Positions 25,808-35,218 are shown, counted from the first letter of the stretch. The stretch: 64,000 nucleotides of DNA from Allomuricauda sp. TY007 (GCF_010468565.1 NZ_WUEG01000014.1:124001-188000), one strand, 5' to 3'. Numbers and translations: made by a program. Notes: generated by a model not told the origin, from the letters alone.

Positions 25808-26932
25808 ATGAAGTTAAATAAAATACTTAAAAACATGTTATTGGCCGTTTTTGGGGCCATTTCAATGACCACATTTTCACAGAACGTGTCTTTCCAAAAT
25901 GCAGACGGTTTCTTTTCCATAGGCACCCAATCTAACCGAACTGCATCCATAACCCTGGTCGATGTGGACAAAGATGGTGATTTGGATGCCCTTGTTGCCA
26001 ACGGACGACATTGGGCAGAACAAAATTACATCTACTATAATGATGGAAAAGGCGGTTTTAAAATGGCACGGCCCATCGGTAATTTTCTGGACGCCTCATA
26101 TGCCATCAAGTCGGCCGATTTCAACAATGACGGTTTCATGGACATTGCCGTTGCCAACGACAATGTTCCAAACGCACTGTATTTCGGTACTGAAAACAAT
26201 CGCTTCACGGAGCGACCGCCCTTTGGGGCCATATCACCATCACGGAACCTCGAAATTGCCGATGTGGACAATGATGGCGATATGGATTTGGTCATATCGA
26301 ACAGAAAGGCCAAAAACGAGATTTGCTTGAACGACGGTCAAGGTAACTTTACAACTGTTCTCCATTTTGGTGATGGGTTGGACCAAACCATCCAAACATT
26401 GGTGACCGATATCAATAATGATGGTCATCAGGACCTGATAACTGCAGAGAGACAGGGCAATAACAGAATCTACCTTGGTGATGAAAAGCTGTCATTCACC
26501 CAGGTTCTGGAATTTGGCAATGAAAATGTTGAAACACGTTCCATAGCCATTGCAGACATGGATAAAGATGGCTTTTTGGACATAGTTACTGGAAATTTGG
26601 AGGCAAAAAACACCATTTATTTGGGCAATGAAAGGTTGAACTTTGACAAAACCCTTGAATTGGGAAGTGAACGTTCCACCTATTCCATACAAGTTGCCGA
26701 TCTGGACCAAGATGGCCACATGGATATTGTGGAAGGGAATTCCGAGGGGAGGAATTATGTGTTTTTGGGTAAGGAAGATATGGATTTTCAAGAAATTGGT
26801 CTCAGGGAAGACCTCGAAGATGATACCTATCATATTGCCATTGGAGATTTGAACAATGATGGACTACCAGACATTGTGGAAGCAAATTCGGGAGCTTGGA
26901 ATTTGTATTACAGAACCTTAAAAAGCAGATGA
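25808..26932 (+). CDS. Secreted FG-GAP/VCBS-repeat protein
   Basis: 374 residues from the ATG at 25808, which begins the signal peptide (MKLNKILKNMLLAVFGAISM, cut after TTFSQ). The mature protein is a run of about seven FG-GAP/VCBS units, each with a calcium-binding-like loop such as DVDKDGDLDALVAN, DFNNDGFMDIAVAN, DVDNDGDMDLVIS and DLDQDGHMDIVEG. It should fold as an integrin-type beta-propeller outside the cell. Such proteins act in binding carbohydrates or proteins. It is the last gene before tRNA-Asp. Confidence 0.85.
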   Translation: MKLNKILKNMLLAVFGAISMTTFSQNVSFQNADGFFSIGTQSNRTASITLVDVDKDGDLDALVANGRHWAEQNYIYYNDGKGGFKMARPIGNFLDASYAIKSADFNNDGFMDIAVANDNVPNALYFGTENNRFTERPPFGAISPSRNLEIADVDNDGDMDLVISNRKAKNEICLNDGQGNFTTVLHFGDGLDQTIQTLVTDINNDGHQDLITAERQGNNRIYLGDEKLSFTQVLEFGNENVETRSIAIADMDKDGFLDIVTGNLEAKNTIYLGNERLNFDKTLELGSERSTYSIQVADLDQDGHMDIVEGNSEGRNYVFLGKEDMDFQEIGLREDLEDDTYHIAIGDLNNDGLPDIVEANSGAWNLYYRTLKSR

Positions 26933-27156
26933 AGTAAATCTGTGAATGGAACTCCTGGAGTTTGGCCGATCAAGCAATGGAACAAAAACCCCAGCAATCT
27001 TAAGTAAAGAAACTATAAGTCAGGGTATTTGCTGCGAATTGGTTGTCAGCACTTTAATTTGCATAATAGTCTGTTTTTTCTTGCCTTAAAATCAACTTTC
27101 TAAGGTCGAACTTACCTTATACTAAAAACAGTATCTGTTTAGATTGCCGCAACAAC

Positions 27157-27185
27157 AAAAAAAGCCCCGATTTCTCGGAGCTTTC
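27157..27185 (-). terminator. Terminator after tRNA-Asp
   Basis: The minus strand reads AGCTCCGA, GAAA loop, TCGGGGCT, then TTTTTTTG. It lies directly downstream of the tRNA 3' end. Confidence 0.85.
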
Positions 27186-27187
27186 TG

Positions 27188-27261
27188 CGGTCTGGACGGG
27201 ACTCGAACCCGCGACCCCCTGCGTGACAGGCAGGTATTCTAACCAACTGAACTACCAGACC
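27188..27261 (-). tRNA. tRNA-Asp (anticodon GTC)
   Basis: The minus strand folds as a complete cloverleaf: acceptor GGTCTGG/CCAGACC with discriminator G, D-arm GTTCAGTTGGTTAGAAT, anticodon arm CCTGCCTGTCACGCAGG with GTC, and T-arm GCGGGTTCGAGTCCCGT. CCA is not encoded. A terminator follows. No copy of its 3' end was seen elsewhere in the window, so there is no sign of use as an attachment site. Confidence 0.96.
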
Positions 27262-27386
27262 AATGATTTTATCTTCTTAGACTCCGACAACAGCCGGATT
27301 CAAATCTTGTTCATTGCTTTTTTAAAGCGAGTGCAAATATACACTCTCATTTCGGATATGGCAAAACATTTTTTTAAAAAAAATGA

Positions 27387-28316
27387 TCAAGCAAATTTCT
27401 GCCGTTCTATCATAAAGGAATTCAAGACTTGGGAGAAGTCCGAGCGAACATCCACTCCCACATATTTGATTTGATATTGCGCGCATTTCAGTTTCAGGTC
27501 CTTTTGGTATTGCAGCACTTTTTCTGAATATGCTTTTTTAATGGAGTCAGCGTACAAATCTATCTGTTCGCCTGTTTCTACATCCACAAAACGTTTGGGT
27601 GTATTGTCAAAATCAAAATGGAGCTCATGTTCCTTATCCAACAGGTGAAAAAGAACTACAGAATGTTTATTGTATTTAAGATGTCGCAGCGCTTCGAAGA
27701 GTTTTTCCTCCTCTGTTTCTGTCTGAAACATGTCCGTAAATAGAAAAATCAGGCTTCTGCGATGGATTTTTTCCGCAATCTGATGCAGGAAAGTATAGGT
27801 TTTGGTCTCTTTCGTATCTTTTTTATGGGAAGCAACTTCGTTCAATTTGGAGTACAGCATCTGAAAATGGCGTTCACTGTTCTTTTCCGAAGCATGGAAA
27901 TCGTAGGTATCTGAATAAATGCTCAAGCCGACCGCATCGCGTTGTTTTTTCAAAACCTGCATCAAGGCGGCAATGGAAAGTACCCCAAAACCAATTTTGT
28001 TGAGGTTGTCCAAGGCATATTCTTTAACCTCGGGATAGTACATGGAAGTCGAGTTGTCCAGAATCATATGGCAACGGAGGTTGGTCTCGTCCTCATAGCG
28101 TTTGGTGTACAAGCGATCTGTTCGGGCGAAGAGTTTCCAATCAATATGTTTGGTGCTCTGCCCATGGTTGTAAATTTTGTGTTCTGCAAATTCGGCGGAA
28201 AATCCATGGAACGGACTTTTGTGGATACCACTGATAAACCCTTCCACAATTTGGTGGGCCAAAAGCTCCAAGTTTTGGAAAAGGGTCGCTTTGCTAAGTT
28301 CCGATCGTACGTCCAT
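27387..28316 (-). CDS. DUF58-domain protein (vWA-like)
   Basis: 309 residues of the DUF58 family. Typical marks are GISGIHKSPFHGFS-like IHKSPFHGFSAEFAEHKIYN, HIDWKLFARTDRLYTKRYEDE, and the vWA-like MILDNSTSMYYP (DxSxS metal site). In many bacteria DUF58 proteins are encoded with a MoxR ATPase and act in metalloprotein or membrane-complex assembly; no MoxR gene is adjacent here. No membrane segment. It lies downstream of trxA on the same strand, separated by a terminator. Confidence 0.88.
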   Translation of the reverse strand: MDVRSELSKATLFQNLELLAHQIVEGFISGIHKSPFHGFSAEFAEHKIYNHGQSTKHIDWKLFARTDRLYTKRYEDETNLRCHMILDNSTSMYYPEVKEYALDNLNKIGFGVLSIAALMQVLKKQRDAVGLSIYSDTYDFHASEKNSERHFQMLYSKLNEVASHKKDTKETKTYTFLHQIAEKIHRRSLIFLFTDMFQTETEEEKLFEALRHLKYNKHSVVLFHLLDKEHELHFDFDNTPKRFVDVETGEQIDLYADSIKKAYSEKVLQYQKDLKLKCAQYQIKYVGVDVRSDFSQVLNSFMIERQKFA

Positions 28317-28343
28317 AATTGATTTCCGCAGACAAGATAAAAT

Positions 28344-28376
28344 AAAAAAGGCTTGGCATTTGCCAAACCTTTTTTA
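28344..28376 (-). terminator. Terminator of trxA
   Basis: The minus strand reads AAGGTTTGGCA/TGCCAAGCCTT as a near-perfect stem with a tiny loop, then TTTTTTATTTT. It lies between trxA and the DUF58 gene. Confidence 0.85.
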
Positions 28377-28398
28377 AAATCTAATTCCAAGTTTTGTT

Positions 28399-28716
28399 TT
28401 ACAGTGCTGCATCAATAGCATCTGTATAGGTTTTTTTAGGAGATACGCCTACTTGACGGTTTACTACCTCACCATCTTTAAAAACCAAAACGGTAGGGAT
28501 ATTACGCACACCGTATTTAGCGGCAAATTGTTGGTTGGCATCAACATCAACTTTCCCAACAACGGCTTTACCATCGTATTCTTGTCCTACTTCTTCAATG
28601 ATTGGACCTACCATTCTACAAGGTCCACACCATGCTGCCCAAAAATCTACCAGGACAGGCTTGTCACTTTTTAAAACAACTTCGTCAAAAGTTGCATCTG
28701 TTATTTCTAGTGCCAT
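28399..28716 (-). CDS. trxA: Thioredoxin
   Basis: 105 residues from the ATG at 28716, which gives the normal thioredoxin N-terminus (MALEITDATFDEVV). An upstream in-frame ATG would add eight residues. The redox centre is WCGPC in DFWAAWCGPCRMV, and the cis-Pro segment is GVRNIPTVLVFKDG. Cytoplasmic general disulfide reductase. It has its own promoter and terminator. Confidence 0.96.
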   Translation of the reverse strand: MALEITDATFDEVVLKSDKPVLVDFWAAWCGPCRMVGPIIEEVGQEYDGKAVVGKVDVDANQQFAAKYGVRNIPTVLVFKDGEVVNRQVGVSPKKTYTDAIDAAL

Positions 28717-28737
28717 CTTATTTATTTTAATATTATG

Positions 28738-28745
28738 CAAAGTTA
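28738..28745 (-). promoter_or_regulatory. -7 box of trxA promoter
   Basis: TAACTTTG on the minus strand matches TAnnTTTG and lies 21 nt before the trxA ATG, giving a short leader. No good -33 TTG was found at the usual distance. Confidence 0.55.
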
Positions 28746-28818
28746 GTCAAATAATGCCCATGTAACTTACATAGGGCGTATTCGTTTTAATTATTGCGCC
28801 ATTGACAATAATTATGAT

Positions 28819-31800
28819 CTAATTCAATTTGTAATGAATTTCATGTGCCTCCAGTTCGGAAAGTAACTCGCTGTTTATCTTCACCTTCTGTTTTCGGCTC
28901 GATAGTTTGAGTTTGATTTCCTCTTGCATCTCATAAATTACAAAACTTATCGGGTGGTCACCTTTATGTAATGTTAAAGTGTCCTTTAATGTTCTGATGC
29001 GTTGCTCTTGCAGGCGATCTATGTTCAGTTTGATGGTGAGTTTTTTAGCAAAGGCATCCATTACGTCCTGAAGCTGTTTAAAATCGTTGAACTGAAGCCT
29101 TGGGTCTCCTTTTTTGCCCGTATCACGGTTTACCCAGCCCTCGCGCACGTATGCCCGCACGTGCACAAAGGAGTTGATCATTAAGAAGTGGCGGAACTTT
29201 AAGTATTCTTCCCCAAAAATCCTTAGTTCGTAAGATTCATTATAATCTTCCAATGTAAAGAGCCCCCAGCCCTTCCCATTTTTGGAAATGCGGTGTTGAA
29301 CATCGGTTATGACCCCGGCCACCGTGAGTTCCCGATTTACGTGCTCTTCCAAACGAGCAAAATCGCTTACCGTATTTTTACAAAAAGCCTTGATTTCTTT
29401 TTTAAAATCATCCAACGGGTGCCCCGAAATATAAATACCGACCACTTCTTTTTCGCGGCGTAGCTTTTCCATGGTGCCCCATTCTTCACATGGAGGAACA
29501 ATGGGTTCCGGAATCTGAACCTCGCTCGCATCCCCAAAAAGACTCACCTGCGATGAGTTTTGATTTTCCTGAAACTTGGAACCATACTTCACTGCCTTTT
29601 CCAAGAAGGTTATACCATCGCCATCATCGTGAAAATATTGTGCACGATGGGTATCACCAAAGGAATCAAACCCTCCGGCAAGCGCCAAATTTTCGAAGGC
29701 TTTTTTATTGGCAGCACGCAAATCTACACGTTTAGCCAAATCGAAGATAGATCGGTAAGCCCCACCTTCTTTTCGGTTTTCAACAATGGTTTCCACAGCG
29801 GAGCGCCCAACACCTTTAATGGCTCCCATGCCAAATCGTACCGCATTGTCCTTGTTCACGGCAAACTTGTAATAGGATTCGTTAACGTCAGGACCCAATA
29901 CTTCCAGCCCCATACGTTTACATTCCTCCATAAAAAAGGTGACCTGCTTAATGTCGTTCATGTTGTTGGACAGCACGGCCGCCATATATTCGGCAGGGTA
30001 GTGGGCCTTTAAATAGGCGGTTTGGTAAGCAATATATGCGTAACAGGTGGAGTGACTCTTGTTGAATGCGTAGGAGGCAAAAGCTTCCCAATCCTTCCAG
30101 ATTTTTTCCAGTACATCACGTGGATGCCCGTTTTTCTCGCCACCGTCCAAGAACTGTGGCTTTAGTTTTTCCAGCAAGGCAAAAATCTTTTTACCCATGG
30201 CTTTTCGGAGTACATCCGCATCACCTTTGGAGAATCCTGCCAATTTTTGGGAGAGCAACATCACCTGCTCTTGGTACACGGTAATCCCGTAGGTTTCCTG
30301 AAGGTATTCCTCCATTTCGGGGAGGTCGTAGGTAATCTCCTCTTCACCGTGTTTACGTGCAATAAAACTGGGAATATATTCCATGGGCCCAGGTCTGTAC
30401 AGGGCGTTCATGGCAATAAGGTCATCAAAAACCGTAGGTTTCAGGTTTTTCATGTGCTTCTGCATCCCGGGTGATTCGTACTGGAACACCCCAACGGTTT
30501 CCCCGCGTTGGAAAAGCTCGTATGTTTTTTCATCATCCAACGGAAAATCATCGGGAACCAACTCTATTCCCGTTCTTGCTGTTACGATTTTGACGGTGTC
30601 CTTGATCAAGGTCAAGGTTTTCAATCCCAAGAAATCCATTTTCAACAGACCGGCACTTTCCACTACCGAGTTGTCGAACTGGGTAACGTAAAGGTCAGAA
30701 TCTTTGGCTACGGATACGGGTACGAAGTTGGTAATATCGTCTGGAGTAATGATTACTCCACATGCATGGATTCCCGTATTTCGCAAAGACCCTTCGAGCA
30801 CTCTAGCCATTTTTAAGGTCTGGCCTTCCAAATCGTCGGTTTCGGCGATATTGAGGAGCTCGTTTACTTTTTCGAGTTCCTCGGAACGGAACTTCTTTTT
30901 CAGGTCGGCTTCGTCCACTCCAAATATCTTGTTGAGCTTGGACATGTTTGGAATCAATTTGGCAATACGGTCGGCATCGCCCAATGGCAAATCTAACACA
31001 CGTGCAGTATCGCGAATGGACGATTTGGCGGCCATGGTACCGTAAGTAATAATCTGCGCCACTTGGTTTGCACCATATTTATTGATAACGTAGTCCATTA
31101 CTCGGCTACGGCCCTCGTCATCAAAATCAATATCGATATCGGGCATGGACACTCTGTCCGGATTCAAGAACCGCTCAAAAAGTAGGTCGTACTTTAAGGG
31201 GTCGATGTTGGTAATCGTTAAACAGTATGCTACCACCGAACCTGCTGCGGAACCACGACCTGGTCCTACCGAAACATCCATATTCCTTGCTTCCCGGATA
31301 AAGTCCTCCACAATCAAAAAGTATCCTGGGTACCCCGAGTTTTTGATAATCTCCAACTCAAAGTCTATCCGTTCCCTGATTTCATCCGTAAGTTCTCCGT
31401 ACCGCTTTTCGGCTCCTTTGTAAGTGATGTGCCTCAGGTAGGCATTCTCACCCCTGTTTCCGCCATCCACATCATCTTCAGGATCTTTGAATTCTTCTGG
31501 AATACTGAATTTGGGCAGCAAAATATCACTGGCAAGATCGTAGGGCTCAATTTTGTCCACGATTTCCTTGATGTTCAAAATGGCTTCGGGCAAATCCTTG
31601 AAGAGCTCCTTCATCTCGTCCGAAGATTTGAAGTAATACTCTTGGTTGGGCAATCCATAGCGATAACCACGACCCCTACCGATGGGGGTGGATTGCTTTT
31701 CCCCATCTTTCACGCATAGTAAAATATCGTGTGCTTCGGCATCCTTTTTATCGCAATAATAAGTGTTGTTCGTGGCGACCAGTTTTACGTTATGGTCTTT

Positions 31801-33204
31801 GGCCATCCGAACCAAAACTTGGTTAACACGATCTTCGTCTTCTTGCCCGTGACGCATGATTTCGATGTAAAAATCGTCACCAAATTGTTCTTTCCACCAC
31901 AATAGGGCTTCTTCTGCCTGGTTTTCGCCAACATTCAGGATTTTGTTGGGCACTTCACCATATAGGTTTCCCGTAAGGGCGATGATGTCTTCCTTGTATT
32001 GCTCAATGACCTTTTTGTCGATTCTGGGCACGTAGTAGAAACCATTGGTATACGCAATGGAGGACATTTTTGCCAAATTGTGATAGCCTTTTTTGTTTTT
32101 GGCCAAGAGCACAATTTGATGTCCGTAGTCCTTGACGTTTTTATTGGTGTGATCCTCGCAGACAAAGAATTCGCAACCTACGATTGGAGTAATCTCTTTT
32201 TCGGTAGGCTGTTCGCCATTGGCTATAAGTTCCTCGTTTTTGGCCTTTACCGCTTTGTTGTGTCCCATGACTTCTTTAACAAAGTGAAAGGCGCCCATCA
32301 TATTGGCGTGGTCGGTAAGGGCTACCGCAGGCATGCCGTGGTTGGCAGTGGCTTTTACCAAATCTTTTATATTGATGGTTGACTGAAGCACCGAAAACTG
32401 TGAGTGGTTGTGTAGATGAACAAAGGGTTCGTCCTCCAACGTCTCCACGTTTTCTTGTATTTCTTCATCCGATACGCCTCCTGTATCTTCGGCCCAAAGG
32501 GCATCAGCAATTTCTTTTGATGCGGCCTTTAGGTTGATGTGCTTTAACCCGATAAGCTCTATTTCCTGCGGATTGGCTTCGGAGAAACGCTCAAAATAAT
32601 CAGGTTGAACATCGAGTTCTTGGTAGGAATATTGTTTTTTGCGGACCAATTCCAAAAAGCAACGGGTCGTAGCTTCCACGTCGGCCGTTGCATTGTGCGC
32701 CTCGGCAAAAGGCTCGCCGAACAGGAACTCGTGGAGTTCGGTCAACGTAGGCAATTTAAATTTACCGCCACGCCCTCCTGGTATTTTACAGAGTTCTGCG
32801 GTATGTTCCGTACAGGTATCGAGTACTGGGAGTTCGGTCAAAGGACTTTCCACACTTTCACGGTGGAACTCGCATCCCATAATGTTGATATCGAACCCCA
32901 CATTTTGACCCACCACAAATTTGGTCTGTTGCAATGCCTTGTTGAAAGCTTCCAAAACTTCGCTTAGGGGAACACCTTTTTCTTCAGCCAAAGCAGTGGA
33001 AATGCCGTGTATCTGTTCTGATTCGTAGGGAATGTTGAAACCTTCGGGTTTTACCAAAAAGTCCTGGTGCTCAATTAAATTACCAAGTTCATCATGCAAC
33101 TGCCATGCAATCTGAACGCATCTTGGCCAGTTGTCGGTATCGGTAATCGGGGCGTCCCAGCGTTTGGGCAAACCAGTGGTTTCCGTATCAAAAATCAAAT
33201 ACAT
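28819..33204 (-). CDS. dnaE: DNA polymerase III alpha subunit with fused proofreading exonuclease
   Basis: 1461 residues. Residues 1-190 are a DEDDh exonuclease: Asp6, Glu8 (FDTETTG), Asp105 (GFDINI), His170 and Asp175. Residues about 260-500 are the PHP domain (HLHNHSQF, TDHANMMG). The polymerase core follows, with the catalytic acids Asp689, Asp691 and Asp693 in PDIDIDFDD and the GPGRGSAAGS loop at 648-657. Tandem HhH and OB-fold regions complete the C-terminus. It is the replicative polymerase. A fused exonuclease is usual in Bacteroidota DnaE and replaces or backs up a separate epsilon subunit. Single-gene unit. Confidence 0.96.
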   Translation of the reverse strand: MYLIFDTETTGLPKRWDAPITDTDNWPRCVQIAWQLHDELGNLIEHQDFLVKPEGFNIPYESEQIHGISTALAEEKGVPLSEVLEAFNKALQQTKFVVGQNVGFDINIMGCEFHRESVESPLTELPVLDTCTEHTAELCKIPGGRGGKFKLPTLTELHEFLFGEPFAEAHNATADVEATTRCFLELVRKKQYSYQELDVQPDYFERFSEANPQEIELIGLKHINLKAASKEIADALWAEDTGGVSDEEIQENVETLEDEPFVHLHNHSQFSVLQSTINIKDLVKATANHGMPAVALTDHANMMGAFHFVKEVMGHNKAVKAKNEELIANGEQPTEKEITPIVGCEFFVCEDHTNKNVKDYGHQIVLLAKNKKGYHNLAKMSSIAYTNGFYYVPRIDKKVIEQYKEDIIALTGNLYGEVPNKILNVGENQAEEALLWWKEQFGDDFYIEIMRHGQEDEDRVNQVLVRMAKDHNVKLVATNNTYYCDKKDAEAHDILLCVKDGEKQSTPIGRGRGYRYGLPNQEYYFKSSDEMKELFKDLPEAILNIKEIVDKIEPYDLASDILLPKFSIPEEFKDPEDDVDGGNRGENAYLRHITYKGAEKRYGELTDEIRERIDFELEIIKNSGYPGYFLIVEDFIREARNMDVSVGPGRGSAAGSVVAYCLTITNIDPLKYDLLFERFLNPDRVSMPDIDIDFDDEGRSRVMDYVINKYGANQVAQIITYGTMAAKSSIRDTARVLDLPLGDADRIAKLIPNMSKLNKIFGVDEADLKKKFRSEELEKVNELLNIAETDDLEGQTLKMARVLEGSLRNTGIHACGVIITPDDITNFVPVSVAKDSDLYVTQFDNSVVESAGLLKMDFLGLKTLTLIKDTVKIVTARTGIELVPDDFPLDDEKTYELFQRGETVGVFQYESPGMQKHMKNLKPTVFDDLIAMNALYRPGPMEYIPSFIARKHGEEEITYDLPEMEEYLQETYGITVYQEQVMLLSQKLAGFSKGDADVLRKAMGKKIFALLEKLKPQFLDGGEKNGHPRDVLEKIWKDWEAFASYAFNKSHSTCYAYIAYQTAYLKAHYPAEYMAAVLSNNMNDIKQVTFFMEECKRMGLEVLGPDVNESYYKFAVNKDNAVRFGMGAIKGVGRSAVETIVENRKEGGAYRSIFDLAKRVDLRAANKKAFENLALAGGFDSFGDTHRAQYFHDDGDGITFLEKAVKYGSKFQENQNSSQVSLFGDASEVQIPEPIVPPCEEWGTMEKLRREKEVVGIYISGHPLDDFKKEIKAFCKNTVSDFARLEEHVNRELTVAGVITDVQHRISKNGKGWGLFTLEDYNESYELRIFGEEYLKFRHFLMINSFVHVRAYVREGWVNRDTGKKGDPRLQFNDFKQLQDVMDAFAKKLTIKLNIDRLQEQRIRTLKDTLTLHKGDHPISFVIYEMQEEIKLKLSSRKQKVKINSELLSELEAHEIHYKLN

Positions 33205-33290
33205 AGGCTAATAGTCTCGGTCAAAAAAAGAATAGATAAAAGTACGGAAGAAGATAGATTTGGTGAAATAGAGTTTTTAGGAGTTATCAA

Positions 33291-33325
33291 CTAAAAAAAA
33301 GCCGGGAATACATCCCGACTTTTTC
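33291..33325 (-). terminator. Terminator of the four-helix-bundle gene
   Basis: The minus strand reads AGTCGGGA, loop, TCCCGGCT, then TTTTTTTT. It lies about 25 nt past the stop codon of the PA2169-family gene. Confidence 0.85.
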
Positions 33326-33350
33326 TGATTGTATCTGCTGACTTTTGGAA

Positions 33351-33806
33351 TTACGATACTGCTGTTTCAAATATGTTGGCTGTCTCCAAGGTTTCCCTGA
33401 TGGCATTTCTGTGCTTCATCAATAGGCTTTCCGTGGATGGTGGCAGCACAAAATCTTTATCGTGCAATATATCATTGTATGTGGCGATGGCTTCTTTCTC
33501 GCCTCGATGCACTTCTTCCAACATGGCTTCTTCATTGTTGGTAGTGAACAACGATTTAAAATCTATCCAAGATCGGTGCAAGGTTCCTTTGGTGCTTCCT
33601 CCTTTTTCTGGGGTTTGTCCAAAGGACATAATTTCAGCTTTTAACTCTTGGCCAAAATTGTATCGCTGTTTGGCACTGTCCATAAAGAATTGTTTAATGG
33701 TTGTATTGTTTACCTTTTCAGCTGCTTGCTTGAATCCTTTTTCAGCATCGTATGTTCTTTCCAAAAGTTCGTTCAATTTGTTCGACATTTCTACAGTGTA
33801 CTTCAT
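33351..33806 (-). CDS. PA2169-family four-helix-bundle protein (DUF2383)
   Basis: 151 residues. Ferritin-like helical bundle of the DUF2383/PA2169 family, recognised from LNELLERTYDAEKGFKQAAE, the GSTKGTLHRSWIDFKS linker and EEVHRGEKEAIATYNDILHD with regularly spaced Glu and His. Members are often induced by stress; the function is not settled. Upstream on the minus strand a TTTG and, after 19 nt, TATCTTAT form a weak promoter candidate. Single-gene unit. Confidence 0.85.
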   Translation of the reverse strand: MKYTVEMSNKLNELLERTYDAEKGFKQAAEKVNNTTIKQFFMDSAKQRYNFGQELKAEIMSFGQTPEKGGSTKGTLHRSWIDFKSLFTTNNEEAMLEEVHRGEKEAIATYNDILHDKDFVLPPSTESLLMKHRNAIRETLETANIFETAVS

Positions 33807-33991
33807 AATCTCTCTTCATTTTATCGGTTAATGGCCATCGGCTTTCGATGATTTCTATATATAAGATAAGGTTAAGTGTCAGAATAACAAATGGTTGCAA
33901 TGGTTTATAATAGGTTTAACGAGATAGGGTTCAGTTGTTAAAAGTATTTAACTTTTTTTACCGAAAACACTGTGCTATAAACAAATAAATG

Positions 33992-33999
33992 TATATTTG
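33992..33999 (+). promoter_or_regulatory. -7 box of the rpsP promoter
   Basis: TATATTTG matches TAnnTTTG. It lies 71 nt before the rpsP ATG and is followed by a leader with two hairpins. No clear -33 TTG at the usual distance. Confidence 0.6.
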
Positions 34000-34003
34000 C
34001 ACC

Positions 34004-34055
34004 CGCTTAACGGATAAGCGATTAAAAAGAATTAATAATCAGGGTCGGGCACCCT
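34004..34055 (+). promoter_or_regulatory. Structured leader of rpsP
   Basis: Two hairpins lie between the promoter and the rpsP start: CGCTTA/TAAGCG (34004-34020, loop ACGGA) and AGGGT/ACCCT (34041-34055, loop CGGGC). Ribosomal protein leaders often act as feedback sites; whether this is one of the published Bacteroidota leader classes was not tested. Confidence 0.45.
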
Positions 34056-34070
34056 ACAAATTAATGTGAT

Positions 34071-34649
34071 ATGCCAGTTAAAATTAGACTTCAAAGACAC
34101 GGTAAAAAAGGTAAACCATTCTATTGGGTAGTTGCCGCCGATGTTAGAGCAAAAAGGGACGGTAAATTTTTGGAAAAATTGGGTACTTACAACCCAAACA
34201 CCAATCCAGCTACAATTAATCTAGATGTTGATGGTTCTGTAAAATGGTTGCAAAATGGTGCACAACCAACAGATACTGCAAGAGCAATCCTTTCTTACAA
34301 AGGTGTTCTGTTGAAGCATCACTTGTTGGGCGGTGTTCGCAAAGGAGCATTGACCGAAGAACAGGCCGAAGAAAAATTCAACGCTTGGTTGGAAGAGAAA
34401 GAACAAAAAATTCAAGACAAGAAAGATGGATTGACCAAAGCCGAAGCCGAAGCCAGAGCCAAAGCATTGGAAGCTGAGAAGGAAGCGAACGCTAAGAGAG
34501 TTGCCGCTGCTTTGCCAGAAGAAGAGGAAGTAACTGAAGATGCTGCCGAAGAGACTGCCGAAGCGGCTACAGAGGAAGCCACTACCGAAGCTGAAACACC
34601 TGCCGAGGAGGCTCCTGCTGGTGAAGAAGCTGATAAAAAAGAAGAATAG
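34071..34649 (+). CDS. rpsP: 30S ribosomal protein bS16 with long acidic C-terminal tail
   Basis: 192 residues. The first 80 or so are bS16 ([48 protein letters not shown]). The usual length is 80-90. The remaining 110 residues are a charged helix ([17 protein letters not shown]) and an Ala/Glu/Thr-rich tail ending EEADKKEE. Long tails of this kind are known in Bacteroidota bS16 and are probably surface-exposed. It is the first gene of an rpsP-rimM operon, 12 nt before rimM. Confidence 0.95.
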   Translation: MPVKIRLQRHGKKGKPFYWVVAADVRAKRDGKFLEKLGTYNPNTNPATINLDVDGSVKWLQNGAQPTDTARAILSYKGVLLKHHLLGGVRKGALTEEQAEEKFNAWLEEKEQKIQDKKDGLTKAEAEARAKALEAEKEANAKRVAAALPEEEEVTEDAAEETAEAATEEATTEAETPAEEAPAGEEADKKEE

Positions 34650-34661
34650 AAACATAAGGCG

Positions 34662-35189
34662 ATGCGCAAGGAAGACTGTTTCTACCTGGGCAAAGTCGTT
34701 TCAAAATATAGTTTTAAGGGCGAGGTGTTGGTCAAACTGGACACCGATGAGCCCGATATCTACGAAAATATGGAATCAGTACTTGTTTCATTAGGGAACA
34801 ACCTGATTCCATTTTTTATTGATAGATGCCGATTGCACAAATCCAACCTACTTCGCATTGATTTTGAAGAGGTAAAGGACGAACCAAGTGCTGATAAACT
34901 TATTGGTTCCGAATTATACCTTCCTCTTACCATGCTGCCTCCACTTACAGGCAACAAGTTTTATTTTCATGAGGTAATCGGTTTTACCCTAATGGATGAG
35001 GTTTATGGAGATATTGGTGTTGTGGAATCCATTAACGATAGTACTTCACAAGATTTATTTGAAGTAAAAAAGGGCGACAAGGAATTGTTGATTCCTGTCA
35101 GCGATGAAATAATCAAAAAGGTTGACCGCAAGAACAGGACAATTTTTGTGAAGACCCCCGAAGGTTTGGTAGATTTATATCTAGGTTAA
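34662..35189 (+). CDS. rimM: Ribosome maturation factor RimM
   Basis: 175 residues, normal length. The N-terminal RimM domain (CFYLGKVVSKYSFKGEVLVKL) is followed by a PRC-barrel-like C-terminal domain (GFTLMDEVYGDIGVVESIND, ELLIPVSDEIIKKVD). RimM binds uS19 and assists 30S head assembly. It lies 12 nt after rpsP, the standard rpsP-rimM pairing. Confidence 0.95.
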   Translation: MRKEDCFYLGKVVSKYSFKGEVLVKLDTDEPDIYENMESVLVSLGNNLIPFFIDRCRLHKSNLLRIDFEEVKDEPSADKLIGSELYLPLTMLPPLTGNKFYFHEVIGFTLMDEVYGDIGVVESINDSTSQDLFEVKKGDKELLIPVSDEIIKKVDRKNRTIFVKTPEGLVDLYLG

Positions 35190-35198
35190 AAACAAAAA

Positions 35199-35218
35199 GG
35201 AGGCATTAATTTGCCTCC
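35199..35218 (-). terminator. Hairpin terminator between convergent rimM and barrel gene
   Basis: Stem GGAGGCA/TGCCTCC with a 6-nt loop. The T-run (TTTTTG) is on the minus strand, so it best serves the barrel gene at 35319, although it is 100 nt past its stop. On the plus strand there is no T-run, so any effect on rimM would be weak. Confidence 0.6.

Noticed and set aside
27188..27261. tRNA-Asp as attachment site of an island on its left
   Set aside because: No integrase and no direct repeat of the tRNA 3' end was seen, and the left side contains ordinary Bacteroidota genes.
28819..33204. DnaE-exonuclease fusion as a new polymerase type
   Set aside because: An N-terminal DEDDh domain on DnaE is common in Bacteroidota.
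34221..34669. Minus-strand frames of 85 and 144 codons opposite rpsP
   Set aside because: They mirror the low-complexity Ala/Glu tail of bS16 and read as Phe/Ser- or Ala/Ser-rich strings without domain features.
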